From contig JARBJD010000470.1 of the NCBI GenBank assembly GCA_033064195.1, positions 1 to 45,069 of the forward strand: a DNA stretch of 45,069 bases. Direction: 5' to 3'. Made by a program: the position numbers and the translations under genes. The notes beneath the pieces are model-generated. The model saw only the letters and a list, made by a program, of their open reading frames with translations, searched no databases and was not told where the DNA came from. The DNA is from Blattamonas nauphoetae. Lineage: Eukaryota > Preaxostyla > Oxymonadida. Below are positions 31,721 to 42,340 of this stretch, one piece after another. How positions within the stretch are numbered: position 1 is the first letter of the stretch; each line of letters starts with the position of its first letter.

Positions 31721-32183
31721 TATCCGTCATCTCGTTGGCAACAGTCAGTGAAGAGCATCGCATGCGATCCGTTTTCTTCTCCGAACTTGTCGAAGTTGTG
31801 GGAGTGTCGGTTGTTGTGATGTTGGTCTGGAGTGTGTCTTGCTCAGTCGTGAGTTGATCAATGTTGGTGTGGAGTGTCTCGATGGAATGTCTTTTCTCAT
31901 CGTTTATTCCCATCCGCTCATCCACCTCCCTCTTCGTCACCTCCAATATCTCCTCCAGCCGCGTGTTATTCTCTCACACCATCTCCATCATCTGCTTGTC
32001 CGCTCCAATCTGCTGTTCGACACCAGTGTCCAATCCATTCGGAGATGGACTGTGTTCTTCAGATGTTGGTGCTACTGTGAACAGCTTCGTTGCGATTCGC
32101 GCTTCTGCATCTGATGGCAGCGTCGGTCTCGCCACGAACGAGTCTTCAGAACGTGAGAAATCGTCGACTTGCTCGTCTCGCAT
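31721..32183 (-). pseudogene. Coiled-coil protein fragment
   Basis: The minus-strand frame begins MRDEQVDDFSRSEDSF and continues through VEQQIGADKQMMEMV. After an in-frame TGA near 31976 it continues as ENNTRLEEILEVTKREVDE, HSIETLHTNIDQLTTEQDT and a Ser/Thr-rich tail. Heptad-like leucine and isoleucine spacing suggests a coiled coil. It runs directly into the Aquarius fragment, so the junction is probably a rearrangement rather than a real fusion. Family unknown. Confidence 0.4.
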
Positions 32184-32944
32184 CGAGTCTGCTATGATCG
32201 TGCTCGACAGGACGAGACTAGGTTTGTCAGCGGTTAGCCGGAGAGCGGGCGGACTTCGCTTTTCATTCCCATTCTCACTGTCTTTGTCTGCGTGGCTGCT
32301 TCGAATTCCATCCTGGTCAGGATTGTGTCGCGTGAGGGTTGTGATGAAAAGGCGCTGTGGTGATGTGACTCATCCGCTCTCGTGTCTTCTGCAATGTCCT
32401 TGTTCTTCTTTCTCGTCGTCCTTCACCTTCTCTCACTATTTCACTCCTTCTCAGTTCATTCGACAGCATCCTCGTAGTCTGATCCTTCTCTCCGCGTGGT
32501 GGCTACTCAGACTGACTTTGTGTTAGAACAACTTGAGAGTTGGATGATATGCGAGATGAGTCGCAGGATTCTCAGGTGTTGAGCAAGGAGAAGCAGGTTG
32601 TTGAGATGGACGGGAGGAAAGGAGTGAAGTGGAAGATTGAGGTTTGTAGGAGGGTTGGGTGAAGTGGAGGATGTCTTCTTGTGCGTATCGTTGTTGCGAG
32701 GCTGGTTTGGATTGAGGTGTGGTTTTTGTTTGTTCTTGGTCGGTGCATGTGGGATGTGTTGCGACTATTCCTGAAAAATCTCGATAGGTTTGGCGGTTGG
32801 CACGAGATATGGCAGATTCTTCATTACATGGCAGATTCTCTGATTGTTACGATGGATGATGATTTGTGCATCAGAATCAGCAGTATTCTGCTTTTTTGGA
32901 ATCCACTTCACGAATGAAGAGTATTCTGGATCAATCATGGTACA
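32184..32944. other. No supportable gene
   Basis: Pyrimidine-rich frames on the plus strand (to about 32526) mirror the coiled-coil gene and look like shadows. The remainder shows no motif. The last 60 bases may belong to the first exon of the next gene (SWYNDDEEKKEIPFDE in another frame). Confidence 0.25.
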
Positions 32945-34480
32945 ATGATGATGAGGAGAAGAAGGAGATACCGTTTGATGAAATCGTCATTGTGCTCTGA
33001 TCTTCCCAAACAACAAGAGTTCACCAGAATCACTAGTCTCATGGGACGATCTTACTCATCTCTGAAATCAGTCTCATGTCATCCTGTTCGTGCGGACAAC
33101 CTGTTGAATCTGCTTCTGCATCTCTCCCATGCGATCCCCTGTCTTCTTATCATCCAACACTGTCTGATATTGTGTGTCTTCCGTCAACACTCTTCATTTA
33201 GATTTCCACTTTCTTCCTCTGTTTTGTTCATGAATCTCATTGATTCCTCATTTCTTTCATCTCTTGTATATGTGGATCCAGGAATAGTGATTCGGGGATA
33301 TTGTTCATCGCTTCGGAATTGTTCAGAAAAAGAGACTTTGCCGATTCTTTCTCAGATTCGGACACTTTTGGAATCAGGTATGTTATTCATGAGTATCCCA
33401 TCTCCCTATTCTGTTGTATCATCGTCTGATATTTTATTCCTCGATGAGTCTTCTTGAGCGGATTGATTTTCCACTCTCTTCATCTCTCATTGTCTCTTCT
33501 CGTCAGATGTGGATGAACTCCTAGCTCGCTGTGCGATTGCAGAATCATGTGGTCTTGTGTCGATTCTCTTTGATATTGTATCTTCTCACAGCTCGGTTGG
33601 ATTGAAAGTTTGTTCCTTTTTCGATTCATCCTCACCTTCCATTATCTTTCAGAGCATTGCATCCAGTTTAGTCACAATGATTCAGAATGCTCTCGGATCA
33701 CGTGAGGTTCATATCACAGAACATTGTCATCTCAACTCTCAAAACAAAACGACGATGGAAAACCAAATGAATGAAATGAACGAACGGCTACTCCATCTTC
33801 AAACCACCATGTCCAACATGGAAACGCAGATAGCCGAACAGTTCGGAAAGATAAACAGCTGAATGATGAAACATGATACCATTCTGAACCAACGAAATGA
33901 AAAACGGAGATCTGACCTCCTCCGCGAATCTCGGTTCCAGCGATGGTCCAAAACGGGGGCAGATGCTATTGAACTCTTCGATGAGGATTTCATCATCAAA
34001 ACAGGCGACACATTCACACTTCGGGAAAGACCCGAAAACGAAAAGACCAACTTCATCCCCAAAACCCTCTTTTCTCCAGTCACCTCATCCAATGTCGCCC
34101 AGCTGTCATTCACAATCACCCATTCATCTTTTGGTTTTCGTCTTGGTGCCATCAGTCCACATCTTGTTGACTTTGGAACCCAAGACGATATCTTTAGCGA
34201 AGAACATCGAACAGCGACCTGGGGAGAAGATTACACACCGCCAGCCTCTGCTCAAGCGAATGTGGCACATCCTGTCCAATGGGCGAGGCAGATTGTCTGT
34301 TTCCGTCACAATCCACTCACTCACTTTCACAGCCAAGCCAACACTGGTAGGAGGAACGATGTCGAACGATAATATGGAATAGCTACTCACAGACACCATT
34401 ATCTCCAAAATTGTCTTCTTGTACAAGCACCTTTCCCATCACCACTTGAAAACGTCCTATCTGGAGATAGAAACATGGTA
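32945..34480 (+). pseudogene. Armadillo-like, coiled-coil and SPRY-like protein remnant
   Basis: The first block ends LPILSQIRTLLES at 33377. A 129-nt GT-AG intron (33378-33506) joins it in phase to DVDELLARCAIAESCGLVSI and FQSIASSLVTMIQNAL, a helical-repeat style region. A coiled coil follows (QMNEMNERLLHLQTTMSNME). After an in-frame TGA at 33860-33862 the same frame continues with GDTFTLRERPENEKTNF, LFSPVTSSNVAQLSFTITHS and FGFRLGAISPHLVDFG. In a shifted frame it then reads SNGRGRLSVSVTIHSLTF, the layout of a SPRY/B30.2 domain. One in-frame TGA, one frame change near 34240 and a TAG at 34380 make it a likely pseudogene. Oxymonad genomes have many proteins of this general architecture, as I recall; that is not verified here. 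Confidence 0.5.
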
Positions 34481-35507
34481 GGTCGCACAAACTCCTTTGG
34501 AACGTGATGGATGGATTCAGACCATGAAAGAATGAAGGTTCAGCTGTTCAGAAGCGCAGCAGACAGATTCTGATCTCACTCCGCCTCACGGACAGCCAAT
34601 CTGGAGTGAACTGAAAACAAAAATGCCCGTAAATGATGAATCGAGGTTGGAGCCGGTTTATTTTTAGTTGGATCGAAGATTGGGAGGAAGATCGCTTCCC
34701 TTCTCATGAATGTCTCAACCAGATTCTGAGCACTTGGTTGCCTCTGTCAATTTGCCCCGAGCTTGCTCCAATCCGTCTCAGTCGTTGCTGTGGATTGTTT
34801 GCGGCTGTTTTTTTGTCAAGTGGCACGCACCATCCGACGAACACCCAAAGAAAACAAAAGTGCCGAATGCGAAGGAACAAGCAGGAAGACGGCAGTCTCA
34901 CATCAACCAATCGCGAGATCAGAATAAACAGACAATACAACTCACCACTTTGCAACCTTTCATCTCCTTATTTTCTCCCCAAACTCCTCCAACACACACA
35001 GCACGCTTTAAGTTTCAAATGCTCCTTCTTCCCACTTCATTTGGATTTTTCTGTTTCATTTGAGTATTTTCCGATATCCTCCTTCGAAATAGAAGAATGA
35101 AAAGGAGTCGAAGACCATTCTTCACCAATGTGGTTAGATCTTTCGACAACGTCAGAAATTTCATTTCTGCTTTCCTGATTGTCACCCAGAAGGAGAGTAC
35201 ACAAGCGATGGACGTTTTGAGAGAGACACTGCGATATCAAACACGGTTGATCAGTGTGAAGTGAATCAAGCAAGATTCTCAAAAGTGTAGATCATTAACA
35301 AAGAGGGAAAATCCCTCAACACCCATCCTCCAAATTCACCAAACATCGCAAGTCCCACCCCACTTTCCTTCTTCCGCTTCCTTTTCCATTCCGCGGACAA
35401 ATTCCGGAATGTTGAAATTGAGAAGCGACTCCACACAATCAGCGCTTTGAGGGATGCCCGACACGTCCGATGTGAGTGACGAGCGATGGATTCAGTTTGA
35501 GCAGCGC
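34481..35507. other. 1 kb without a supportable gene
   Basis: Plus-strand frames at 34633-35100 lack motifs. The minus-strand frame 35266-35616 overlaps the last dehydrogenase exon and may contain its displaced C-terminus. Nothing else is seen. Confidence 0.25.
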
Positions 35508-36390
35508 TTATGTCGGCGGGAGAGGCTCTTCTTCGAACACGTCCAACTTGGAGGGAGAAGATAAAACACACATTTGAGGAGAAAAGAGAGGATATCTGAA
35601 AAGGGTGGAAGAGCATACGTTTGCATGTCGGATGAATCCCTTGTTGAGGGCCGAGCAGACAGCAGCCTCACAGATGACAATTCCGCGACCGACATTCACC
35701 AGAATCGACGACGGCTTGCAGACAGAGAGAGGCTCAGTGAATCCATCTGTTCCTGTGAGGAGAGGAGAACGATGGGAGGGTGAGAAATAGAGAAAGGAAG
35801 ACACCTTCAATCTGTCGCCATCCGAGAAGGTAGTGGGTCTCTGAAGTGGAAGGAAGGACGTTGACAATCACATCCAGGTCTTTCAAGAACGCCCTCAACT
35901 TGTTCTGATGTTGGGCATCGTCGCCTTCCAGCGAGATGAACGAGGAGAACGAATCACTCGCTTTGGGCAGTCTCTTGTCCCACTCGCTCTCCACCTGCCT
36001 CTGCAGCCATTTTTCGCCCTCTTTCCGTTCTTTTCGACCCGCTCCCACAACTGTCGCTCCGAGTGCGTAGATACGGCGAGTGATGTCCTGTCCGATCGTC
36101 CCAGTTTCTCCAAGGATTCCAACACGCAGCTGGGACACCAACGGAAACGTGGATGCTTTTTCAACAATACCGAAGGGAGTGGCACCCGTCGACTGTATTT
36201 GCTTCAGTTGGTAGATATGGCGATGTGTGGCGATTGTTGCTCCAATGATGTATTCAGCCATGACTGGTCCGAACAGACTTGCTCCTCGGGTGACTGCAAA
36301 TTTAGGGTGAGTACCTGTCGGCCCATGTGGCAGCGGAGACATCCTGAGGAATTTGTTGATCCAGCTTGCAGAACGAGCTAGGGAGAGCAT
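35508..36390 (-). pseudogene. D-isomer 2-hydroxyacid dehydrogenase, partial
   Basis: Three joined exons: 36390-35805, 35752-35619 and 35546-35508, with introns of 52 and 72 nt, GT-AG and in phase. The order fits the D-2-hydroxyacid dehydrogenase family: FGPVMAEYIIGATIATHRH (the helix before the dinucleotide fold), LRVGILGETGTIGQDI (Rossmann nucleotide loop), DLDVIVNVLPSTSETHYLLG, ILVNVGRGIV (the catalytic arginine), and LDVFEEEPLP (the catalytic glutamate). The frame then meets TAA at 35510-35508. In the same frame after it comes ALLKLNPSLVTHIGRVG, which resembles the segment with the catalytic histidine. The N-terminal catalytic half is not readable upstream. Such enzymes reduce 2-keto acids with NAD(P)H in the cytosol; the substrate cannot be told. 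Confidence 0.6.
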
Positions 36391-37668
36391 TCAGTCCGCT
36401 CATACTGTCAAAAAATGGAATATTCCCACCAAAATGTTGAATCAGCCGTGCTCTAGGAAGACATCACGACGCGTAGATGTCAGATTGGCTGTATTGCGAT
36501 TGGAGCTCGAACTCTTCCGAAAGGCCTTCTTCGCACAGTTTGGTCAGAATCTGTTGTCCTCGCTTCCGAACAGCTGGAGCGTCCTTCTTCCATGTTCTGA
36601 CACCATCCATGACACCCTAAAGAGCCAAGATAGTCAGACTGTCGTTTTCGATGCAATCAAGACATTCTGTGCATGTCAGAGCAAGCGAAGAAGACAACAC
36701 GAACTGCGTCATCTCTTCCAGGAACGCCAAATATTGGAAAATCCTCCCAAGAAGCTCGGAGAGCGCAATTGAAGCACTGGGTTCGGTGATTCGGTGTCAG
36801 CTGTCGCATATGAAGTCCAGAAATGGTTCGACTGGATGGAAAACTTGTGGATGATGGTGTGGTTGTAGGCGTCCATCGAAATTTGCCTTTCTTCGCAGAT
36901 TTCTCAAGCAGACGACGGACGCGAACAGAACAGCAACCATTTCACGATATTCATCAAATATAGTCTGTTTTGGGCCAAGAGATGCATTTCCCGCTCATAG
37001 AATTCTTGTGGAGGGTGAGTGACATCAATGTCACAAGCTATCAAGGAGAGGCAGAATTGACTGAATAGTATTTCCTGAACCTAACTCCAACAACCATGTC
37101 TTGAAGTGTTTGATGGGACGGTTTTCCACTCCAGCACCGAGGTGCTTTTCGATGTCAATGCATTTCTCACGAGACTGTTGTCTAGAATTAAGAAAGGATT
37201 GAAGAAGTCAATGATAGGAAAGAAAGAGAAATGATATTCTAGAAAAGTGATAAATCATAGAAAAATGGCGAAGACTCATCGACAGAAATGTTTGCGTCAA
37301 AGAAAATGATAAGAGTTAAATGGATGAACGTACACTTGAGCAACTCGAGAGTCACATCAGTTGTCGAGACTTTGACTTCGAAACCTTACATTGTTTCAGA
37401 CGGTGATATTATTGTTCTCAGAGTGTCTGATGATTCGGAAAACAGAGATAAAAGTCCAACAATAAAAGAAAATGAGATACCAGTTCAAATGCGTTGGTAC
37501 TGTAAAATCAGATGATGGAGCGTCCGAGCGAGGGACAAGAAGTGGGAATGTTATTGTGGGAGGACCAAGGAGTGGGGAGGGAGCGTGGACGCTGGATCAA
37601 AGAAGAGAATATGGGATTAACACGTCATTCCTCACTATTCTCAATTACCCATTGATAAATCAACTCAA
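36391..37668. other. 1.3 kb with no clear gene
   Basis: A plus-strand frame at 36353-36772 (RLAVLRLELELFRKAFFAQF) and its minus-strand mirror both look weakly coding. They may hold remnants of the dehydrogenase N-terminus. Between about 37240 and 37660 plus-strand blocks (KENEIPVQMRWYCKIR; TRSGNVIVGGPRSGEG) may belong to the transposase relic that follows. Confidence 0.3.
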
Positions 37669-39190
37669 ATGGAAGAATACTTTAGAAGAGCTAAATCAAC
37701 AAGGAGTGGACACGGCCAAAGCATTTTCAAGCTTCTCAGCGAACTCTGTGAAGACGAACCCGCGGCGCCTCTCCTCAGCGCACTCAATAGTCGGAACGAA
37801 ATGATACCGATTAGAAAGAAAATTCTCAACCATTACTCCGGTCTGTGACTTATTCTTCTCATTGAACCTCATTTCTTTCAGCATACTTTACTCAATTGCT
37901 CCAAAACCTGTCGCAATTGCATAAACAGCTTGAACGCGGGGACAGTATAAAGTTGCTGCAATGCGTGAGCCAGGCCTGCAGCTTCGAAGAGGCCAAAGAC
38001 TTCGGATTCAAAATAACTGAAAATCAGTATTACTACGCAAAGTCCTTATACGATACTGAATCACAAACGATTCACTCTCCTCCTCAGCATCAAAGACAAA
38101 TAAAAGCCGTTTGTTTCTCCCTTTTCTTCAGCATTCGTCTCAGGATTTCTTAATCGAAGAAGGCAGTCAATTGATGAACGATATAATCGAAAATACCGCA
38201 CCAAGCTGCAAAAATCAAAAAGGCTCGGAAAGAAGAAACAGAAAAACAAAGTTTGTCCTTATTCTCTCTCAACTTGTTAAATTTAGAGAAGACAATAGAA
38301 GATACCTTAGACGAGAGCGACGTAGATTTTATCTGCCCTCCAAGTCCAATATTGACAGCTGGCACCAACAATACCACCTCTTCATTTGACAATCGCACTC
38401 AACAAAGCCCAAAGAAAACACAAAAACAAACAAAAACAAAAACAAAAACCAGAAAAAAGATTACTCCATACAACAAAAAGACTTATACAACAAATTAAAG
38501 GAAGAAGGAAAGACCACGATGCATTACTCAACATTTTGCCGAAAACAAGATTCCTGAGGAAACCAGAATGTCGGACGGACCTATGCAGTGTATGTGCTCG
38601 CGGTGATTTCCTAGAAAAAAATATAAAACTCTGGCATCACAAAACAAACAGATACCAGAAAAAGAAAAAAGAAATAGAAGAAATAAAAACACAAGATTAT
38701 CGCACAAAACAACGCGATTTTTACAACAAGACAATATCTCACCTCACCGATGACTCTTTGGTCATCGTTCTTGATTTTAAAGAAAATTGGCATCTTCCTT
38801 TATCTCGTGACCAGATTGGTCATGACTTTTCGTTAATACTTCCGTTTCGCATTTATGCATTTCGGTATATCACTCACATCACAACCAATTAATTTTAACA
38901 CATCACAACTTTCTGTCTCCCATCACTACACACGATCACCGCTTCGTCGAAGAATGTCTTTCAGATGTTCTCGACATGCAAGATTATGTTCATCAAAAGA
39001 ATATTTTTATTTTTACAGATGCTGGCCCGCACTTTCGCAACCAGTATTTCTTAGGTTTCTTACTTTCGTCCAAGCATTCTCCCTTCGGAGAAAAACTGTT
39101 ACATACTCTTTATTTTCAGAGCAGCACGGAAAAACGTGTGTGACTCTGAGTTTGGTTTTCACAAATTATGTTGATCATCATTTAGTTTCT
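37669..39190 (+). pseudogene. DDE-type transposase relic of a DNA transposon
   Basis: The start ATG at 37669 opens EEYFRRAKSTRSGHGQSIFK. A 41-nt intron (37841-37881) joins AYFTQLLQNLSQLHKQL, SQACSFEEAKDFGFKITENQ and YYYAKSLYD, a helix-turn-helix-like N-terminal region. Later blocks give MHYSTFCRK, a cysteine pair CSVCARGDF, a charged helix, then SLVIVLDFKENWHLPL, FIFTDAGPHFRNQYFLG and CDSEFGFHK. The DFKEN, TDAGPHFRN and (D/E)FG-x-HK order is that of a family of protist and cnidarian transposase-like proteins with an RNase-H-fold catalytic core. The two aspartates and the E of SEFG are candidate catalytic residues. Frame changes in the middle and at the end, not all explained by introns, suggest decay. 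No terminal repeats were found. Confidence 0.6.
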
Positions 39191-39310
39191 CCTATTACGT
39201 CTTCAGACTCTTTATTTGATTTTTCACACACGGACTATCTGGCCAGGTCCACACCACAGATGGCCATCAGACCCGTCACTGCTTCCACAAGTTTGTTTTT
39301 TATTTTCATA

Positions 39311-39537
39311 TATTCTTTCCATAGGCACACTCAGTTCCCATCCACTCACAAGTTTACCATGTTGAGGGTGGATGGGATGAAGCAGTACCTTGGCTTCCGG
39401 CGCCAAGGGGCCACACTCACAGCAGCCCTGGTGAGTGAGGGCGAAGACAGTCTCTGCTGTATCGTGTCCACGCACGAGAAGCAGGCTGTCGACAACAAAG
39501 AGAGGGCTGTCTACGAGAGGGCGGACGACACCCGATA
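39311..39537 (+). CDS. Small coding-like block with distinct base composition
   Basis: A plus-strand frame ending TAG at 39535-39537 reads MLRVDGMKQYLGFRRQGATL, then STHEKQAVDNKERAVYER. It is noticeably GC-richer than its surroundings and uses G/C-ending codons. A possible 3' splice site, TTTCCATAG, lies at 39316-39324. The complementary strand is also open (39224-39583), so the strand call is tentative. I do not recognise a family. It may be a captured exon or a fragment of transferred sequence. Confidence 0.3.
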
Positions 39538-39589
39538 GTGCACACGTGCCTGTCGGATTACTTTTTTTCTGTAACTTCTTCAAGATTCA

Positions 39590-39815
39590 GTTCTCTTTCT
39601 TCATTACCTTCTCTTCCTTCACCTTCAGTTCCTTCATTACCTTCCGTTCCTTCTCTCCCTTCTGTTCCTTCATTGCCTTCTGTTCCTTCTCTCCCTTCAG
39701 TTCTTTCATCCCCTTCCGTTCCTTCCCCTATCCCCTTCCGTTCATACATACTTTTCAGTTCCTTCATTGACTTCCCTTCCTTCCTTACCTTCCCTTCCTT
39801 CATTACCTTCTCATA
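39590..39815. repeat. Pyrimidine-rich minisatellite
   Basis: Repeats built on CCTTCNGTTCCTTC and CCTTCATTACCTTC with a period of roughly 12-24 bases, strongly C+T biased on the plus strand. The minus strand reads as low-complexity EGTEGNEGTEGREGTEG, open throughout, but I see no flanking gene that needs it. The purine/pyrimidine asymmetry could favour triplex or slippage. Confidence 0.75.
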
Positions 39816-40544
39816 ATTCTTTCTCTTCTCCTCATAGAAACACCACTTCACACACTTCACCGATCATCGATTTGAGTTAGTCACTTCACCATTTCACATC
39901 AAGATACCTGACTTTCTCCGCCAGGCTCTTCACAGAGTTGAACGGGTCAGCTCTCTCCTCCTGGATGACCTTTTCGGCATCCTTGATGAACCTGGAAGCA
40001 GGATTGGGTTCCCAGCAGGACTTCTTGGTGTGAAATTGTGGCTGATTATGCTCAAATTATCCTTATTCAACAAAAACACTTTGATCGAAAGGGGTGATAC
40101 GGAGAAATTCAAAAATGAATAATATGGGTTCGGAGAAATTCGATCGAACTTTTCTTGAAAGCGAATAATTTCGACCCATTTGACGTTGCCTTTCACTCTA
40201 GCTCAGCCGACGCTTCGACAAGACTGTCTTTGCTCCGAAAGAAGGCGATGCGCCGATGAAACGCTGTCGTTCCTTCCTTTTCCGCATCTGTTTATCTCTT
40301 TCACTTTCTGCTCTCACCGACTGTCTGGCTTGGCACTTGCTCTGTCTTCGGTCAATCGTACGAAGAAAGGTGTATTGAGAGAACCATCCCATGCCTCCAA
40401 GAAGCGAATTTCTGTTCCTCAGACTTGTCCTTCATGTTCTACAGACTGGAGGACGAAACATTGAGCCTGATAGTCGTGGCTGATATCTTCTTGACCTGCT
40501 CTTCTTCCATGTCGGAGCGAGTGGGTTGACCTGACTCATTTCTG
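39816..40544. other. No supportable gene
   Basis: Short mixed frames on both strands (plus 40180-40464, minus 39930-40196) without motifs. Nothing structured was seen. Confidence 0.25.
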
Positions 40545-41880
40545 TTGTTTCACACTATCATTGTGATGATGGACCTGAATAATGTTTTGTCAGTTCCAAC
40601 ATCTTCCCACTTTGTGAACACGTCTGAGGTGGAGACTGGAGTAGCTCGACGGCTTCGTGTGTGCTTCGGATTGCTCCATCTTTACTTCTTTCTGCCCTCT
40701 GGCATAACGCTTTCTGAAGTTGAGCTGTTGCGGTTGCCGTTTGAGTACATGTTCTCAGCTTGTGTCCATTCGAAATGTAAGTTGATCACAGTTTCCGAGT
40801 TGTCTAGGAATTACTCGAATTATCGGTGTCCATCGCTGATCCCGGATTGGGACTCCGAAACAGTGGATTTCACGGATAAATTTCTTTCTTCCGTTTGGGA
40901 ACGAGTGCTGGAAGATTTGGAATTGTTAACCCGTCCCGTCTTTGATTTGGATGGCTGCATTAAGGTCAAGATGATTTCTTTCCTGTTTTAGAGTATCACA
41001 GGGTTGTCGTGTTCCACTCCATTTTCTCACCAGATTTTGAGCGAGTACCAGCGTTCGGTGCTTAAGTACAACATGGTTGTCATGAATATCAGTTCATTCG
41101 ATCTGAACATTCTGTCGTGGTCCCAAAGATGCGAAATAGTGTGGAGCTTTCTCTGTCGGTGAAATTCGAGATGAAGAGTCACCCTGTCACAGCAAAATGT
41201 TCAAATCAGGTTTCTATGAGTTATTTGAAAGTGTATTTAGGTGTCATGCTGAAGGTCGTGGTCATTGTTTGGTGTTTTAGCTCTTCATGTTGTTGCTCGA
41301 TCTGAATGTACTCCTGAATGGTTTTGGTCGAACTTTAAAGAGCGTCTGCATTCTTCGGTTGGATCGAAGTGTATTTCGGATCGTCCTCATGCTAGTTGCT
41401 GCTTCTCAGATTGAGATGGGCCAATATTGAAATGGTTGTGGAAAACGATATTTCCTCATTTCAGTCTTCCGAAATCGAAAATAAGTGGTTCTCATTTGAC
41501 AACAGAGCATTAGTATCCATCTTTAGGTGACTTTGAGGTTCTTGATCGCTGATTTAGTTCGCAAGAGCGGGGACCTCTTTGGCGATACCAACCCAAATAT
41601 CTCGCTTGTAGTCCGAGGGCATCCCCACCTGGTGGGTGTTTGGTGACTTTGCTTGGCGTTAACCTTGTCGGGAAGGTCCACCGAACCACTTTGGTGACTT
41701 TGTCTTCGGAAGTCGGCTGTTTGCGTCCTATCTCGCTATTTGACCCTCCCGCAATCTGGTAGCGGGTAGAGATAAGACCATTGCATTTTTCATGTCGAAA
41801 CTGTTTGTTGTGCGGGTGGGAGTAGCACTCATGTTGATTGAGCCTACCCCCGTTCATGTATATGCCTCCGTTCGAAGAAA
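40545..41880 (+). pseudogene. Fractured plus-strand gene, function unknown
   Basis: Coding-like blocks follow one another on the plus strand in different frames: SEVETGVARRLRVCFGLLHL, CVHSKCKLITVSELSRNYSN and RPVFDLDGCIK ending near 40968. A GT-AG intron to about 41034 leads to ILSEYQRSVLKYNMVVMNIS. Another intron-like gap (GTTTCT...TTTTAG, about 41210-41280) follows. Next are VTLRFLIADLVRKSGDLFGD (from 41526), VTLLGVNLVGKVHRTTLVTL (from 41644) and VAGRDKTIAFFMSKLFVVRV (from 41759), ending VYASVRRKY-TGA near 41887. The last three blocks need frame changes near 41640 and 41755 with no obvious intron. The recurring VTL starts suggest beta-strand repeats. I do not recognise the family. Confidence 0.4.
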
Positions 41881-42250
41881 GTATTGAAACCCGGACGTAG
41901 TGTCTTGTTCCGTTTATTCTTTCGGTACTAACCCTCCAACTGGTACCTCCGTCAATCTTCGATGGATTATTTGATTCAATTGCGTGGCGTCCTTTTGCCC
42001 ACTTATCCCATCTTAGTCCTTATTGTTTCAGTAACGGCACTATCTTGAGTGCGGACAAAGTTGTTGTACAGCTTGACCATTGTACTACGCTTGAGAGATG
42101 TCATTTCGTTGCGGATACATTCAAATGAAAACTACGAGAAGTATCATTGATTGGCTTATTAGTCGTGTTAACGAGATAGTAATCGAAGATTGTCGGAGAT
42201 AGTTTTGTAAAAACTAATGAGAATATCTATGAAGTTTGTTTGTGTAGATA
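41881..42250. other. No supportable gene
   Basis: One plus-strand block near 41958-42125 (LSADKVVVQLDHCTTLER) is open and could be a further exon of the preceding gene after the acceptor TTGTTTCAG. Otherwise nothing. Confidence 0.25.
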
Positions 42251-42340
42251 GATCGGGCCACCCATTCTTCCACTTCCCCGTTGTGAGACTCAACAGTTGA
42301 TGGCCCTGGTTTGGTTATGGTGTGAGCGGAGGGAACACCC
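42251..42340 (-). repeat. Contiguous copy of the permuted repeat
   Basis: Read on the minus strand: GTGTTCCCTCCGCTCACACC, one arm TAACCAAACCAGGGCCATCA, then CTCACAACGGGGAAGTGGAA and onward to GGCCCGATC. The same two flanks are separated by about 390 bases and swapped in order at 26523-26971. The stop codon of the minus-strand gene at 42315 lies at the junction with the arm. Confidence 0.7.

Noticed and set aside
3913-35510. Reading frames that seem to continue across TAA or TAG (near 4440, 11849, 12166, 23747, 34380, 35508), hinting at the UAR=Gln code known from some oxymonads.
   Set aside because: A similar number of frames continue across TGA (near 13045, 31976, 33860 and two near 43.8 kb). 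The 1,853-codon gene and IFT46 use only CAA/CAG for glutamine with no internal TAA or TAG. Ordinary pseudogene decay explains the pattern better.
39558-39860. Minus-strand Glu/Gly/Thr-rich reading frame (EGTEGNEGTEG) as a gene.
   Set aside because: Low-complexity repeats with periods near multiples of three stay open by chance; no start context or flanking domain supports translation.
41510-41880. On the minus strand, resemblance to group I intron core motifs (ATTGCGGGAGGG, GGACTACAAG).
   Set aside because: No pairing partner for a P7 helix was found, and the plus strand reads as protein blocks (VTLRFLIADL, VAGRDKTIAFF) over the same bases.
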